Below are positions 9,553-18,037 of a stretch of DNA of 64,000 nt, in pieces (position 1 is the stretch's first letter; each line of letters begins with the position of its first letter). This DNA comes from Mariniphaga sp. GTDB taxonomy: Bacteria > Bacteroidota > Bacteroidia > Bacteroidales > Prolixibacteraceae. Location: positions 186,001 through 250,000 of the forward strand of contig JAGXGA010000027.1 of the NCBI GenBank assembly GCA_024636975.1. Direction: 5' to 3'. The notes under the pieces are model-generated. The model was given only the letters and a program-made list of their open reading frames with translations. It ran no database searches and had not been told where the DNA came from. The position numbers and the translations under genes were made by a program.

Positions 9553-9975
9553 ATGTTAAAAATCAGAAAAATTATTGGCCTGCTCCTTTTATGTTCCAGC
9601 CTGGTTGCTTTCTCAGGCTGCGGATCGGGGGAGCAAAAAAATAAGGAGGCAGAAGTCAATGCAGTAGATACTGAAAGTTTGGAAGCCTATCGTTTGGAGC
9701 AAAAGGAATTGCTGGATAATGCCAATGCTAAATTATCGTCTCTCAATAAAAAGATTATTGAACTGAACGATAAAATTAAAGAGAAGGGAAGCAAGCTTAC
9801 CGATGAGCAAAACAATGCTATTGATACGTTCGAAAAAAAACGCGCATCAGTTAACCAGCGCATCCATCAGATTAAGAACGTGTCTTATAATGACTGGAAA
9901 ACATTTAAAGCCAAATTTGAAGCTGACATGGATGATTGTTGCGCAGATATCGATAAACTATTGGCTGAACTTTAA
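9553..9975 (+). CDS. Small coiled-coil lipoprotein
   Basis: A 140-residue protein with a signal peptide and lipobox at C23 (LVAFSGCGSG). The rest is charged and helical with heptad-like Leu/Ile spacing (residues ~45-115: LEQKELLDNANAKLSSLNK), so a coiled coil is likely. The C-terminus DMDDCCADIDKLL contains a Cys pair. No family is recognised. It ends before a strong terminator. Confidence 0.75.
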   Translation: MLKIRKIIGLLLLCSSLVAFSGCGSGEQKNKEAEVNAVDTESLEAYRLEQKELLDNANAKLSSLNKKIIELNDKIKEKGSKLTDEQNNAIDTFEKKRASVNQRIHQIKNVSYNDWKTFKAKFEADMDDCCADIDKLLAEL

Positions 9976-10002
9976 ATTAAGTTTTTACCCATAATTAAAT
10001 GC

Positions 10003-10034
10003 AAAAACCGGTTACTTTGCAGTAGCCGGTTTTT
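10003..10034. terminator. Bidirectional rho-independent terminator
   Basis: AAACCGGTTAC pairs with GTAGCCGGTTT (one G-T), flanked by A- and T-runs. It lies between the converging coiled-coil lipoprotein gene and sucD. Confidence 0.8.
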
Positions 10035-10055
10035 CTTGAACTGTTATATAGGTAA

Positions 10056-10928
10056 TTAAAGTCCAAGCTTTTCCTTTACCAGTCGGGGAATTTCCCCTGG
10101 TTCTTTGGCTACTGGTACACCGGCTTCTCCAAAGGCTTTAATCTTTTCTTCCGCTGTTCCCGAGCCACTTGAAATAATGGCTCCGGCATGACCCATTCTT
10201 TTTCCAGGAGGCGCTGACTGTCCGGCAATAAATGCAACAACTGGTTTGGTCATGTTCTCCTTTATATATCTTGCTGCCTGTTCTTCGGCATCACCGCCAA
10301 TTTCACCAATCAGCACCACTGCATCAGTTGCCGGATCGTTTTCATACATCTCCAGCAGATCAATAAAGTATAGACCTGATACCGGGTCACCACCAATGCC
10401 TACACAGGTCGACTGACCGAGATCATTTTCGGTAAGCATATTTACAACTTCATAAGTAAGGGTACCTGAGCGGGAAATAAGCCCCACATTTCCCTTTTTA
10501 AATATCATCGCCGGCAGAATACCAATCAGGCATTCATCAGGAGTTATCAACCCAGGGCAGTTGGCTCCTATCAGTTTGGTGCCGTTTTGCTTCAGCACCT
10601 GTGCGGCCTTCATCATATCATGCACTGGTACGCCTTCTGTGATACATACCACCAGTTCAACACCTGCATAGCTGGCTTCCATTATTGCATCACCGGCAAA
10701 TGGTGCAGGCACAAAAATTACCGACACATTGGCTCCTGTAGCCTTAACGGCTTCTTCCACAGTATCGAAAACCGGAACTCCGTCAACTTCAGTACCTCCT
10801 TTGCCGGGAGATATCCCACCAACAATATTGGTTCCATATTCATTCATTTTACTGGTATGAAAACCTCCATCACGGCCTGTAATTCCTTGTACAATAACTT
10901 TTGTATCTTTATTTATAAGTATACTCAT
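10056..10928 (-). CDS. sucD: Succinyl-CoA ligase (ADP/GDP-forming), alpha subunit
   Basis: A 290-residue protein of standard length. With SucC it interconverts succinyl-CoA and succinate with phosphorylation of a nucleoside diphosphate. The CoA-binding Rossmann domain starts with [15 protein letters not shown], followed by GGISPGKGG. The phosphohistidine segment is [14 protein letters not shown] near residue 245. It lies 38 bases downstream of sucC, so the two form one operon. In this organism it may work in the TCA cycle or in succinate/propionate formation; the acyl-CoA carboxyltransferase at 54-56 kb fits the second. Confidence 0.97.
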   Translation of the reverse strand: MSILINKDTKVIVQGITGRDGGFHTSKMNEYGTNIVGGISPGKGGTEVDGVPVFDTVEEAVKATGANVSVIFVPAPFAGDAIMEASYAGVELVVCITEGVPVHDMMKAAQVLKQNGTKLIGANCPGLITPDECLIGILPAMIFKKGNVGLISRSGTLTYEVVNMLTENDLGQSTCVGIGGDPVSGLYFIDLLEMYENDPATDAVVLIGEIGGDAEEQAARYIKENMTKPVVAFIAGQSAPPGKRMGHAGAIISSGSGTAEEKIKAFGEAGVPVAKEPGEIPRLVKEKLGL

Positions 10929-10966
10929 TATACGATTCTTTATACTTTAAACTTAAAATTCGAATT

Positions 10967-12106
10967 TCAAATCCCTTTGCGGCTTAATTCAATGGCTTTC
11001 TGTGCAGCTTCACTCATGGTGGAAACCGTTGGCAATCCATATTCCCTGATAATGTCAAGGCCTTCTTTTGCATTGGTACCCGACAATCGGATAACCACAG
11101 GGATATCGGTGTTTATTTTTTTCATGGCAGTTACCAGGCCGCGTGCTACATCATCACAACGGGTAATGCCACCAAAAATGTTTATCATTACTGCCTTCAC
11201 ATTCTTGTCGCTCAGTAATATGTTCATAGCTTCAACTACCTTTTCGGGATTCGAAGAGCCGCCAATGTCAAGGAAATTAGCCGGTTCGCCGCCATACAGT
11301 TTAATCATGTCCATTGTGGCCATTGCCAGTCCGGCACCGTTTACCATACATCCGATATTGCCATCCAGCTTGATGTAGGAGAGGCCTTTTTCATTGGCAT
11401 CGATTTCTTTTTCTTCTTCAGGGGTGGCTTCCCTGAGTGCCAGTATTTTCGGCCGGCGATAAAGAGCATTGTCATCAAAGTTCATCTTACCATCTATAGC
11501 CAATACCTTTTTGTCGGGTGTAACCACCAGCGGGTTTATTTCGGCAAGCGATGAATCGGTTTCAACGTAAAGCCGGTAAAGTTTACCCAATATTGAAGCT
11601 GCCTGGCGCATCTGTTTAGGATCATTAAATAACTGAAGCGCTACTTTCCGTGCCTGCCATTCCATGAGCCCCATCACCGGATCAATGGTCAACTTAATAA
11701 TTTTCTCGGGCGATACACGTGCCACTTCTTCTATTTCAACACCACCCTCAGCACTTGCCATCAGGGTTACTGACTTCGTATTTCTGTCGTTGATTAAACC
11801 TACATAGAACTCTTTTTCGATGTCAACAGCATCGGCTACCATCACTTTCTCTACGGTAAGCCCTTTAATGTCCATGCCAAGTATCTGGCCGGCAATCTCC
11901 ACTGCTTCGGCTTTTGTTTTTGCCAGCTTTACACCACCGGCTTTCCCTCTGCCGCCTACATGTACCTGGGCTTTCACTACCCTCAGCCTGTCATCATCGG
12001 GTACCATTGCTTTAACTTCTTCAAGGGAATGGCATACAACACCATCCGGAACAGGAATGCCGTACTCTTTGAATAAATTTCGGGCCTGAAATTCGTGAAT
12101 CTTCAT
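10967..12106 (-). CDS. sucC: Succinyl-CoA ligase, beta subunit
   Basis: A 379-residue protein with an ATP-grasp domain in the first ~240 residues (MKIHEFQARNLFKEYGIPVP; VKAQVHVGGRGKAGGVKLA) and a C-terminal CoA-ligase domain (GNIGCMVNGAGLAMATMD; FLDIGGSS; NIFGGITRCDDVA). It binds the nucleotide and succinate. It is the first gene of sucCD. A TAGTTTTG -7 box on the minus strand at 12145-12152 is a plausible promoter. Confidence 0.97.
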   Translation of the reverse strand: MKIHEFQARNLFKEYGIPVPDGVVCHSLEEVKAMVPDDDRLRVVKAQVHVGGRGKAGGVKLAKTKAEAVEIAGQILGMDIKGLTVEKVMVADAVDIEKEFYVGLINDRNTKSVTLMASAEGGVEIEEVARVSPEKIIKLTIDPVMGLMEWQARKVALQLFNDPKQMRQAASILGKLYRLYVETDSSLAEINPLVVTPDKKVLAIDGKMNFDDNALYRRPKILALREATPEEEKEIDANEKGLSYIKLDGNIGCMVNGAGLAMATMDMIKLYGGEPANFLDIGGSSNPEKVVEAMNILLSDKNVKAVMINIFGGITRCDDVARGLVTAMKKINTDIPVVIRLSGTNAKEGLDIIREYGLPTVSTMSEAAQKAIELSRKGI

Positions 12107-12426
12107 GTTATTTTTTTAGTTGTACTGAAGTGAAAAATAATTTCCAAAACTACCAAATATTTAATAATCGAGAACTATCAATATGTGCCTTTTTTTATGA
12201 TATTTTGCATAGTTCAACCCGAATAGGATGATATTGGATTTGGAATTACGACAAAAAATCGATGAATTATATTCTGGCAATTTTTCTCAACACATTTATT
12301 GGTTTATTGTTCTGTAATTTCTCCCGAAAAAAGAAAGGTGTCACTGATCGGGCTGAATTATCATCAGGATTTTCTCCATTGGCAGATCATTTTTTTCAGT
12401 TAGATTTGCACCAAACTTCAAAGTTA
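12107..12426. other. Divergent intergenic region between sucC and the SIS-domain gene
   Basis: It holds the likely sucCD promoter and an open plus-strand frame from 12262 that I treat as leader rather than coding. Nothing else is evident. Confidence 0.45.
12145..12152 (-). promoter_or_regulatory. Possible -7 box (TAnnTTTG) for sucCD
   Basis: The minus strand reads TAGTTTTG here, 39 bases upstream of the sucC start codon. No TTG is found at the usual -33 distance, so support is partial. Confidence 0.35.
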
Positions 12427-13080
12427 ATGGAAGAGCTGATTCGAAATATCATTTCCCGTGAAGCCGACGCAATCAACCGGATTCCTGTGAACGATTCGTT
12501 TATAAAGGCGGTTGAACTGATCTACCGGCAGGTACATCAGTTGAAGGGTAAGCTGGTAACCAGCGGAATGGGAAAGGCAGGTCAGATTGCCCAAAACATT
12601 GCCACTACTTTCAGTTCAACTGGTACGCCTGCTGTTTTCCTGCATCCCAGCGATTCGCAACATGGCGATCTGGGAGTAATACAGGAGAACGACGTGATGC
12701 TTATAATCTCCAATTCAGGTAAAACCCGTGAAATTCTTGAATTGGTTGAACTGGTTGAAAACCTGCATCCAGGCATTCCGTTGATTTCCATTACAGGCAA
12801 TCAGGAAGGCATACTGGCAAAAAATGCCGATGTTTTTCTCTTCACCGGAAATCCCGATGAGGTTTGTCCGCTTGGACTCACACCCACCACATCGACTACT
12901 GTGTTCACAGTTATGGGCGATGCACTGGTTGTAGCCCTTATGACCAAAATCGGTTTTACCAGCGTAGATTACGCCAAACGGCATCATGGTGGCTATCTGG
13001 GCGACAAATCCCGCCTGCTGGCTGATGTTCTTAAGGCACAGGCCCAGGCGAAGGCCAAGGAGGATGGGGGCCAAGGCTGA
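12427..13080 (+). CDS. kdsD: Arabinose-5-phosphate isomerase-like SIS-domain protein, no CBS domains
   Basis: The KpsF/GutQ/KdsD family converts ribulose-5-P to arabinose-5-P, the first step of Kdo synthesis for lipopolysaccharide. The SIS domain shows GKLVTSGMGKAGQIAQN, HPSDSQHGDLGV, IISNSGKTREI and GLTPTTSTTVFTVMGDAL. Unlike E. coli KdsD, the protein stops after the SIS domain, so the tandem CBS regulatory domains are absent; SIS-only members are known. I chose ATG 12427 (MEELIRNIISREADAI), where family members begin; ATG 12262 would add 55 residues with no resemblance to the family. The C-terminal Ala/Lys-rich tail is not conserved in type. Confidence 0.85.
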   Translation: MEELIRNIISREADAINRIPVNDSFIKAVELIYRQVHQLKGKLVTSGMGKAGQIAQNIATTFSSTGTPAVFLHPSDSQHGDLGVIQENDVMLIISNSGKTREILELVELVENLHPGIPLISITGNQEGILAKNADVFLFTGNPDEVCPLGLTPTTSTTVFTVMGDALVVALMTKIGFTSVDYAKRHHGGYLGDKSRLLADVLKAQAQAKAKEDGGQG

Positions 13081-13093
13081 GCAGGGATAAATA

Positions 13094-13117
13094 GCCTGTC
13101 TGACCGGCAAGACAGGC
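13094..13117. repeat. Perfect 8-bp inverted repeat (GC-rich hairpin)
   Basis: GCCTGTCT (13094-13101) and AGACAGGC (13110-13117) flank an 8-base loop, just after the SIS-domain gene. No T-run follows, so it may be a dispersed palindrome or a weak terminator. Confidence 0.5.
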
Positions 13118-13206
13118 GGCAGCTAGCCGTAGGCACTCAGTACTAAGGAAGGCAAAGTTATTGGCTGCAAATAGTAGGCAGGGGCAGTTGGTAGTTTATA
13201 CCAGGT

Positions 13207-13233
13207 GTCCCACAAGTCCCATCCGTCCCAATA
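13207..13233. repeat. Three 9-bp tandem units GTCCCAnnn, copy A
   Basis: GTCCCACAA, GTCCCATCC and GTCCCAATA follow each other directly. A diverged set with the same period lies at 25199-25225. Confidence 0.6.
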
Positions 13234-13322
13234 ACCAACCCACACCCTTAAAAGCTGATCCTAAACAACAAGCACCAGTTAGTCGTAAAAAGTAATAACA
13301 AAACAATTAAAAAATAATTCTC

Positions 13323-13871
13323 ATGAGAATCATCCGAAAAAATACCGCAGCACTAATAATTGACATCCAGGAACGCCTATTCCCGGTAATGTGGAAAAAG
13401 GAGAAACTACTGAAAAATTGTCAGTTGCTTATACAGGGGTTAACAGAACTTGGCCTGCCGGTTACCGTTACCCAGCAATACACCCGCGGATTGGGCGACA
13501 CAATTGAAGGCATTAAATCTGTAATGCCCGGGTTTAACTTCATCGAAAAAAGGGAGTTCAGTTGTTGTGATGAACCATCGGTTGTTGAAAAGCTAAGGGA
13601 AGTAAATGCCAGAAACGTTCTCCTATGTGGCATTGAATCCCATGTTTGCGTATTGCAAACAGCCATCGATTTAAAAGAGAACGGGTTTAATCCGGTGGTG
13701 GTAATGGATTGTGTTTCATCAAGAACTCCTGAAAGCCTTGAAATAGCCAAAGAACGATTCCGGTTCGAAGGAATTATGATGACAACCGTTGAATCCATTC
13801 TGTTTGAATTAACCCGCTCGTCGGCAGCGGCCGAATTTAAAGCAATTTCAAACCTTGTAAAACAGGCTTAA
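13323..13871 (+). CDS. Isochorismatase-family (cysteine) hydrolase
   Basis: A 182-residue cysteine hydrolase-fold protein of the YcaC/nicotinamidase-like superfamily. The triad appears as D14 (ALIIDIQERL), K76 (FIEKREFSC) and nucleophile C109 (GIESHVCVLQTA), with the cis-peptide region just before the Cys. The substrate cannot be told from sequence; relatives hydrolyse amides or isochorismate, and many have no known substrate. It is transcribed alone, 133 bases before the PurF-like gene. Confidence 0.9.
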   Translation: MRIIRKNTAALIIDIQERLFPVMWKKEKLLKNCQLLIQGLTELGLPVTVTQQYTRGLGDTIEGIKSVMPGFNFIEKREFSCCDEPSVVEKLREVNARNVLLCGIESHVCVLQTAIDLKENGFNPVVVMDCVSSRTPESLEIAKERFRFEGIMMTTVESILFELTRSSAAAEFKAISNLVKQA

Positions 13872-14003
13872 TCCGGCAACCCTGCGGGATAGCAGATTCA
13901 AGTTCAGTGCCTGTTGGCAGTTTGTTTAAAAAGATATCTCATATTGCTGCTGATAAGCTTTAAAATGTTTTATTTTTCGAAGCTTATATAAAAATACAAA
14001 CCA

Positions 14004-15419
14004 ATGAGTGGATTTTTTGGAGCCATTTCACAAACCAGTTGTGTTTCACCAGTATTTTACGGAACCGATTATCATTCGCACCTGGGAACAAAAAGGGCCG
14101 GGCTGGCTTTCTATAATTCTGAAGAGGGTTTTCAGCGTGCCATCCATAGCCTGGAAGATGGCTATTTTCGCACAAAGTTTGAAAACGACCTGGTAAATTT
14201 CTCGGGGAATGCCGGTATTGGTGTCATAAGCGATACCGAAGCACAACCGATAGCGGCTAATTCGCACTTGGGAAAGTTTGCGATTTCAACAGTTAGTAAA
14301 ATTTTAAATGCCAATGAACTGGAGGAGGAGTTTCTTCAAAACCACCGTACTTTTTCAGAAACCAGCCAGGGAAGTGTGAACCCTACCGAACTGGTGGCCA
14401 TGCTCATCGCCGATAAAGAAGATTATGTTTCAGGAATTGAAAACGTTTTCAAAAAGATTAAAGGTTCCTGTTCCATACTGATACTTACAGAGAATTCAAT
14501 AATTGCTGCCCGCGATTACCTGGGGCGCACACCTGTGGTGATCGGTAAAAACGGAAACGGTTTTGCTGTTGCTTCCGAAACCAGCGCTTTTCCGAATCTC
14601 GATTATGAAATCGAAAAATACCTAGGCCCTGGCGAAATCGTCCGTATTACTGCTGATGGTTATGAGCAACTCAGAAAGCCAGGTAAAAAAATGCAGGTTT
14701 GCTCTTTCCTCTGGGTGTATTACGGCTATCCCCCCTCTTACTATGAAGGGATTAATGTGGATGAGGTAAGGTACCGCTGTGGTGCTGCCATTGCCCGGAA
14801 AGATAATGTGGAGGCCGATTTTGTAGCAGGTATTCCCGATTCAGGTATCGGGCATGCAATCGGGTACAGCAACGAAAAGAAGATTCCATATATGCGGCCT
14901 TATGCAAAATATACCCCTACCTGGCCAAGGAGTTTTATGCCCCAGAACCAGGTTACCCGCGAACTGGTTGCCAAAATGAAACTGATACCAAACCCTGCCA
15001 TTATCAAAGGGAGGCGTGGAGTCTTCCTCGACGATTCCATAGTGCGCGGAACACAGCTGAGGGACAATACACGCGATTTGTACAATGAAGGAATCAAAGA
15101 GGTGCATATGCGTATTGCGTGCCCACCGCTTACCTATCCGTGTGAGTACCTTAACTTCTCCCGCTCACGGCAGGCGCTTGAACTGGCTACACATAAGGCC
15201 ATTAAAGAACTTGTGGGCGATGGGGAGGCCGATATGACAAAATATTCCAATCCCGATACAGAAGAATACAAACTTATGGTGGAAGAAATACGTAAAAACC
15301 TGGGGTTAACATCCCTGCAGTTTCAAACGCTTCCCGATCTGGTTGAAGCTATTGGTTTGCCCAAAGAAGATTTATGCACCCATTGCTGGGACGGGAGCAG
15401 TTATTCGGGATATTGCTAA
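14004..15419 (+). CDS. Amidophosphoribosyltransferase (PurF) homologue with degenerate glutaminase domain
   Basis: The 471-residue protein has the PurF layout: an Ntn-hydrolase domain (1-230) and a phosphoribosyltransferase domain with the PRPP loop FLDDSIVRGT at 341-350. The four Cys that bind the 4Fe-4S cluster in Bacillus PurF have counterparts at C233 (QVCSFLWVYY), C380 (PPLTYPC), C458 and C461 (CTHC). The glutaminase half is abnormal: it starts MSGFFGAIS with no Cys after Met, the HRGQ motif is HLGTKRAG, and the usual Asn-Gly oxyanion pair is not seen (NSHLGKFAI). So it probably cannot take ammonia from glutamine as normal PurF does. It may use free ammonia, another donor, or have another role. 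It is followed 28 bases later by a YycJ-like gene. Confidence 0.85.
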   Translation: MSGFFGAISQTSCVSPVFYGTDYHSHLGTKRAGLAFYNSEEGFQRAIHSLEDGYFRTKFENDLVNFSGNAGIGVISDTEAQPIAANSHLGKFAISTVSKILNANELEEEFLQNHRTFSETSQGSVNPTELVAMLIADKEDYVSGIENVFKKIKGSCSILILTENSIIAARDYLGRTPVVIGKNGNGFAVASETSAFPNLDYEIEKYLGPGEIVRITADGYEQLRKPGKKMQVCSFLWVYYGYPPSYYEGINVDEVRYRCGAAIARKDNVEADFVAGIPDSGIGHAIGYSNEKKIPYMRPYAKYTPTWPRSFMPQNQVTRELVAKMKLIPNPAIIKGRRGVFLDDSIVRGTQLRDNTRDLYNEGIKEVHMRIACPPLTYPCEYLNFSRSRQALELATHKAIKELVGDGEADMTKYSNPDTEEYKLMVEEIRKNLGLTSLQFQTLPDLVEAIGLPKEDLCTHCWDGSSYSGYC

Positions 15420-15447
15420 TTTTTTAAGCCCCTAAAAAAGTTGAACA

Positions 15448-16206
15448 ATGATTGAAATTTGTGCTGTAGCCTCCGGAAGTAACGGAAACTGCTATTACAT
15501 CGGGAATGACACCGATGCCATATTGGTGGATGCAGGCATTTCCTGCAGGCAGATAATTAACCGAATGAACGATAAAGGTCTGGATCCCGCCAAAATAAAG
15601 GCAATATTTATATCACACGAGCACAGCGATCATATGCGGGGGGCACGGGTTCTGGAAAAGAAGCTGAAGGTGCCGGTTTACCTTACTGCCCGGACTTACA
15701 ATACTGCCTACCGGAACATGCAGCCGGCATATCCACGGTTCTTTGTTCCCGGAAAAGAAATAGTCATAGGCGGCTTCACTGTTTTCCCGTTTGCCAAAAA
15801 TCACGATGCCTCTGAGCCTTGCTCTTTTCGCATTGAGCATGAAGGAAAAAATGTCGGGGTATTTACCGATATCGGCGAACCATGTTCCAATGTAATTTCC
15901 CACATTGGCCTCTGCGATGCAGTTTTTCTGGAATCGAACTACGATGAGGACATGCTGGTAAAGGGCGCTTACCCGTGGTACCTGAAAAAACGGATAGCTT
16001 CTTCCGTAGGGCACTTATCGAACCTGCAGGCACTGGAACTGCTTCGCCAAAGCGCAGGAATTAACCTGAAATGTGTGTTTCTGAGCCACCTCTCGGGAGA
16101 GAACAATACACCCGAATTGGCATATGCTACCTGCAGTGAACTTTCCTCAAGATTTGAAATACGGCTTACCTCCCGGTCTGCCCCGGCCGATGTGTTTGTG
16201 TTATGA
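15448..16206 (+). CDS. YycJ/WalJ-type MBL-fold metallo-hydrolase
   Basis: A 252-residue protein of the metallo-beta-lactamase fold. The start ICAVASGSNGNCYYI and the metal motif SHEHSDHMRG are typical of the YycJ family. Further ligands are expected in FAKNHDASEP, FTDIGEP and SHLSGENN. Members are proposed exonucleases or phosphodiesterases linked to DNA repair and cell-wall regulation; the exact reaction is unproven. It lies 28 bases after the PurF-like gene on the same strand and is probably co-transcribed. Confidence 0.9.
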   Translation: MIEICAVASGSNGNCYYIGNDTDAILVDAGISCRQIINRMNDKGLDPAKIKAIFISHEHSDHMRGARVLEKKLKVPVYLTARTYNTAYRNMQPAYPRFFVPGKEIVIGGFTVFPFAKNHDASEPCSFRIEHEGKNVGVFTDIGEPCSNVISHIGLCDAVFLESNYDEDMLVKGAYPWYLKKRIASSVGHLSNLQALELLRQSAGINLKCVFLSHLSGENNTPELAYATCSELSSRFEIRLTSRSAPADVFVL

Positions 16207-16572
16207 GCCTTGCATCCCCAGCTAAAAAGCTGGAATTATGATTCTTTCACGGCTACCTATTATGTTTTTCTATAGACCTTCTCCTTAGCAAATTCAGTAT
16301 TAACTCAATGATAACTCAGTGATAACTCAATGTAAATTCAATTATAATTGAATTTACATTGAGTTAATATTGAATTTATATTGAGTTTACATTGAGTTTA
16401 GTCAGGAGAAGATCAGGAAAATGTAACGTTGAAGTTCAGCTATTAAGTTAAGAAAAAGCATCCTGATCCTTTTTTGAAATTGTTATAACCGAAAGTAATG
16501 GGGTAGCTTTAAAAAGAAACATCCTGGATAAGATTTTATTCTTTTTAGTAATTTTATAAAAAATAAAAAACG
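16207..16572. other. Gene-free stretch holding the palindromic repeat
   Basis: Apart from the palindromic element at 16270-16411 it is AT-rich and I recognise nothing else in it. Confidence 0.5.
16270..16411. repeat. Dispersed palindromic element made of 11-bp units, copy 1
   Basis: Two arms of five 11-bp units, of form TTGARTTWAYA on the right and its complement on the left, are centred between 16344 and 16345 on TTATAA. The inner 32 bases are a perfect palindrome. Outer flanks CCTTCTCC (16277-16284) and GGAGAAG (16405-16411) are also complementary. A second copy of the same length and layout lies inverted at 53695-53830. I find no coding potential. Confidence 0.85.
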
Positions 16573-16896
16573 ATGAGTATCGACAATAAAATAATCCTGT
16601 CGGAATTAAAAAACCATCTGATTCAGAATTATGGGGAGTCCGTCGAAGATGTTGTTTTATTTGGTTCACAGGCTAGCGGGAATTCAAATAAATTTTCAGA
16701 TTATGATGTTTTAATCATATTAAAGAATGCCTACACTGGAAAAGATGAAAATGAAATCCTTGATTTATGCTATGACATTAATTTAAAATATAACATTCTG
16801 CTGGATGTCCATATTATCTCTACTAATGAATTGAAATCAATCCGCGGGAAACAACCTATTTTTATTAATGCTATTAAATCAGGGATTTATGCATGA
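16573..16896 (+). CDS. MNT-type minimal nucleotidyltransferase
   Basis: A 107-residue protein of the polymerase-beta nucleotidyltransferase fold. The signature GSQASGNSNKFSDYDVLI (GSxxxGxxxxxSDxDV) is intact and a third acidic residue is likely in ILLDVHII. Such MNT proteins usually pair with a HEPN protein as a toxin-antitoxin system in which MNT adenylylates the HEPN toxin. Here the partner frame begins as expected (ATGA overlap at 16893) but stops after ten codons, so this looks like an orphan antitoxin. Flanking sequence is AT-rich with no other gene on this strand. Confidence 0.85.
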   Translation: MSIDNKIILSELKNHLIQNYGESVEDVVLFGSQASGNSNKFSDYDVLIILKNAYTGKDENEILDLCYDINLKYNILLDVHIISTNELKSIRGKQPIFINAIKSGIYA

Positions 16897-16925
16897 CACT
16901 TGAGGATGAAGACAGGAAGAATTAG
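16893..16925 (+). pseudogene. Remnant start of a HEPN-domain gene
   Basis: An ATG overlapping the stop of the nucleotidyltransferase gene begins MTLEDEDRKN and then meets TAG. The peptide looks like the usual start of HEPN partners, and ATGA coupling is typical for MNT/HEPN pairs. I find no clear HEPN sequence in the next 180 bases in any frame, so most of the gene seems deleted. Confidence 0.4.
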
Positions 16926-17110
16926 TATCATCGGCATTGCATATTCTAACCATATTGTTTGCCTCGTGCATTAGAGAGTTTTTCAGGCTGATATAGTTTT
17001 GTTTTAGGTTAGCCTGAATACCGTGAGAGGATAACTATAATAAATTGAAAATGATGCTACATTGTGCAGCATCCTTTTCAAATAGAATATCTTTAACTTA
17101 ATTGAAGTAT

Positions 17111-17875
17111 TTAATTTCGGCTGGCCAGTTTCGACAGCAGCCTCAGCATTTCGAGGTATAGCCAGACGAGAGTTACGAGAAGGCCGAATGCGCCATACCA
17201 CTCCATGTGTTTTGGTGCGCCTTCGTCAGAGGCCCGTTCAATGAAAGCGAAGTCGAGCATCAGGTTCAGTGCGGCAACCACTACCACCACGAGGCTTATT
17301 CCGATGCTCAGGTTGCTGTTTCCATGCAGGAACTCCATCTGAGCGCCAAACATTCCGGCAATAAAGCTTACCAGGTACATAAGGGCAATGCCCCCTGTGG
17401 CGGCAAGCACACCCAGCATGAACCCGCGGGTTACTTTAATGATTCCTGTCTTGTATAAAAAAAGCATAACGGCAAAAACAGCTAGCGTTAAAGCCACCGC
17501 ACGCATTACAATGCCACCGTAACGTGCTTCGAAAATAGCAGATAGTCCACCAAGTAACAGCCCTTCCAGAACGGCATATATGGGTACCGAAATGGCAGCA
17601 CTTCTGGGACGGAAGATTGTAACTATTGCTGTGATCAGTCCGCCGATGCCGCCAATGATTACCCAGGGCATTACGGCTGAAGCACCCGCCTCGGGAGTAA
17701 CAGCGTTGAAGAACTTGTTCCAGGTATAGAATGCTGCTGCAATCACCAGTAATAATGATAGCGCAGTTTTGTTTATCGTACCGTTTACTGTCATCACCTC
17801 GGAAGAGGAAGCGTAATCCCTGCGGAATGCACTCGTTTTCAATGCCGGGTTCGATGATTTAGTAATTTGCATCAT
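17111..17875 (-). CDS. Bax inhibitor-1/YccA family membrane protein
   Basis: A 254-residue protein with about seven hydrophobic segments after a short polar N-terminus (MQITKSSNPALKTSAF, typical of the bacterial Bax1-I subgroup). The family includes the calcium-leak channel BsYetJ; residues of that pore cannot be placed with confidence here. The final segment WYGAFGLLVTLVWLYLEMLRLL is characteristic. It stands alone on the minus strand, downstream of a terminator that separates it from the DPP IV gene. Confidence 0.9.
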   Translation of the reverse strand: MMQITKSSNPALKTSAFRRDYASSSEVMTVNGTINKTALSLLLVIAAAFYTWNKFFNAVTPEAGASAVMPWVIIGGIGGLITAIVTIFRPRSAAISVPIYAVLEGLLLGGLSAIFEARYGGIVMRAVALTLAVFAVMLFLYKTGIIKVTRGFMLGVLAATGGIALMYLVSFIAGMFGAQMEFLHGNSNLSIGISLVVVVVAALNLMLDFAFIERASDEGAPKHMEWYGAFGLLVTLVWLYLEMLRLLSKLASRN

Positions 17876-17941
17876 GGTTGAATGTTGTTAAGTTATTTTT
17901 TTTGCTTTTATTTTCTCTTGTTATTTACGGGAGGGTATTAG

Positions 17942-17973
17942 CAAAAAACCTGCCATATCAGGAAATATGACAG
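17942..17973 (-). terminator. Rho-independent terminator of the DPP IV gene
   Basis: On the minus strand CTGTCATAT and ATATGGCAG pair around a six-base loop and are followed by GTTTTTTG. Confidence 0.8.
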
Positions 17974-18037
17974 ATTTTCTGTTAAGCCACGGTAAAGGTA
18001 ATGGGCTAAAGCCCGGGAGAGGGATTAACAGCCGGGC

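Noticed and set aside
10587-11378. 263-codon plus-strand frame opposite sucD/sucC
   Set aside because: It lies fully opposite two conserved genes and spans their junction; codon use and content are those of an antisense shadow.
12262-12426. N-terminal extension of the KdsD-like gene
   Set aside because: The 55 extra residues are hydrophobic and unlike the family, which starts near MEELIRNII; treated as leader, though not excluded.
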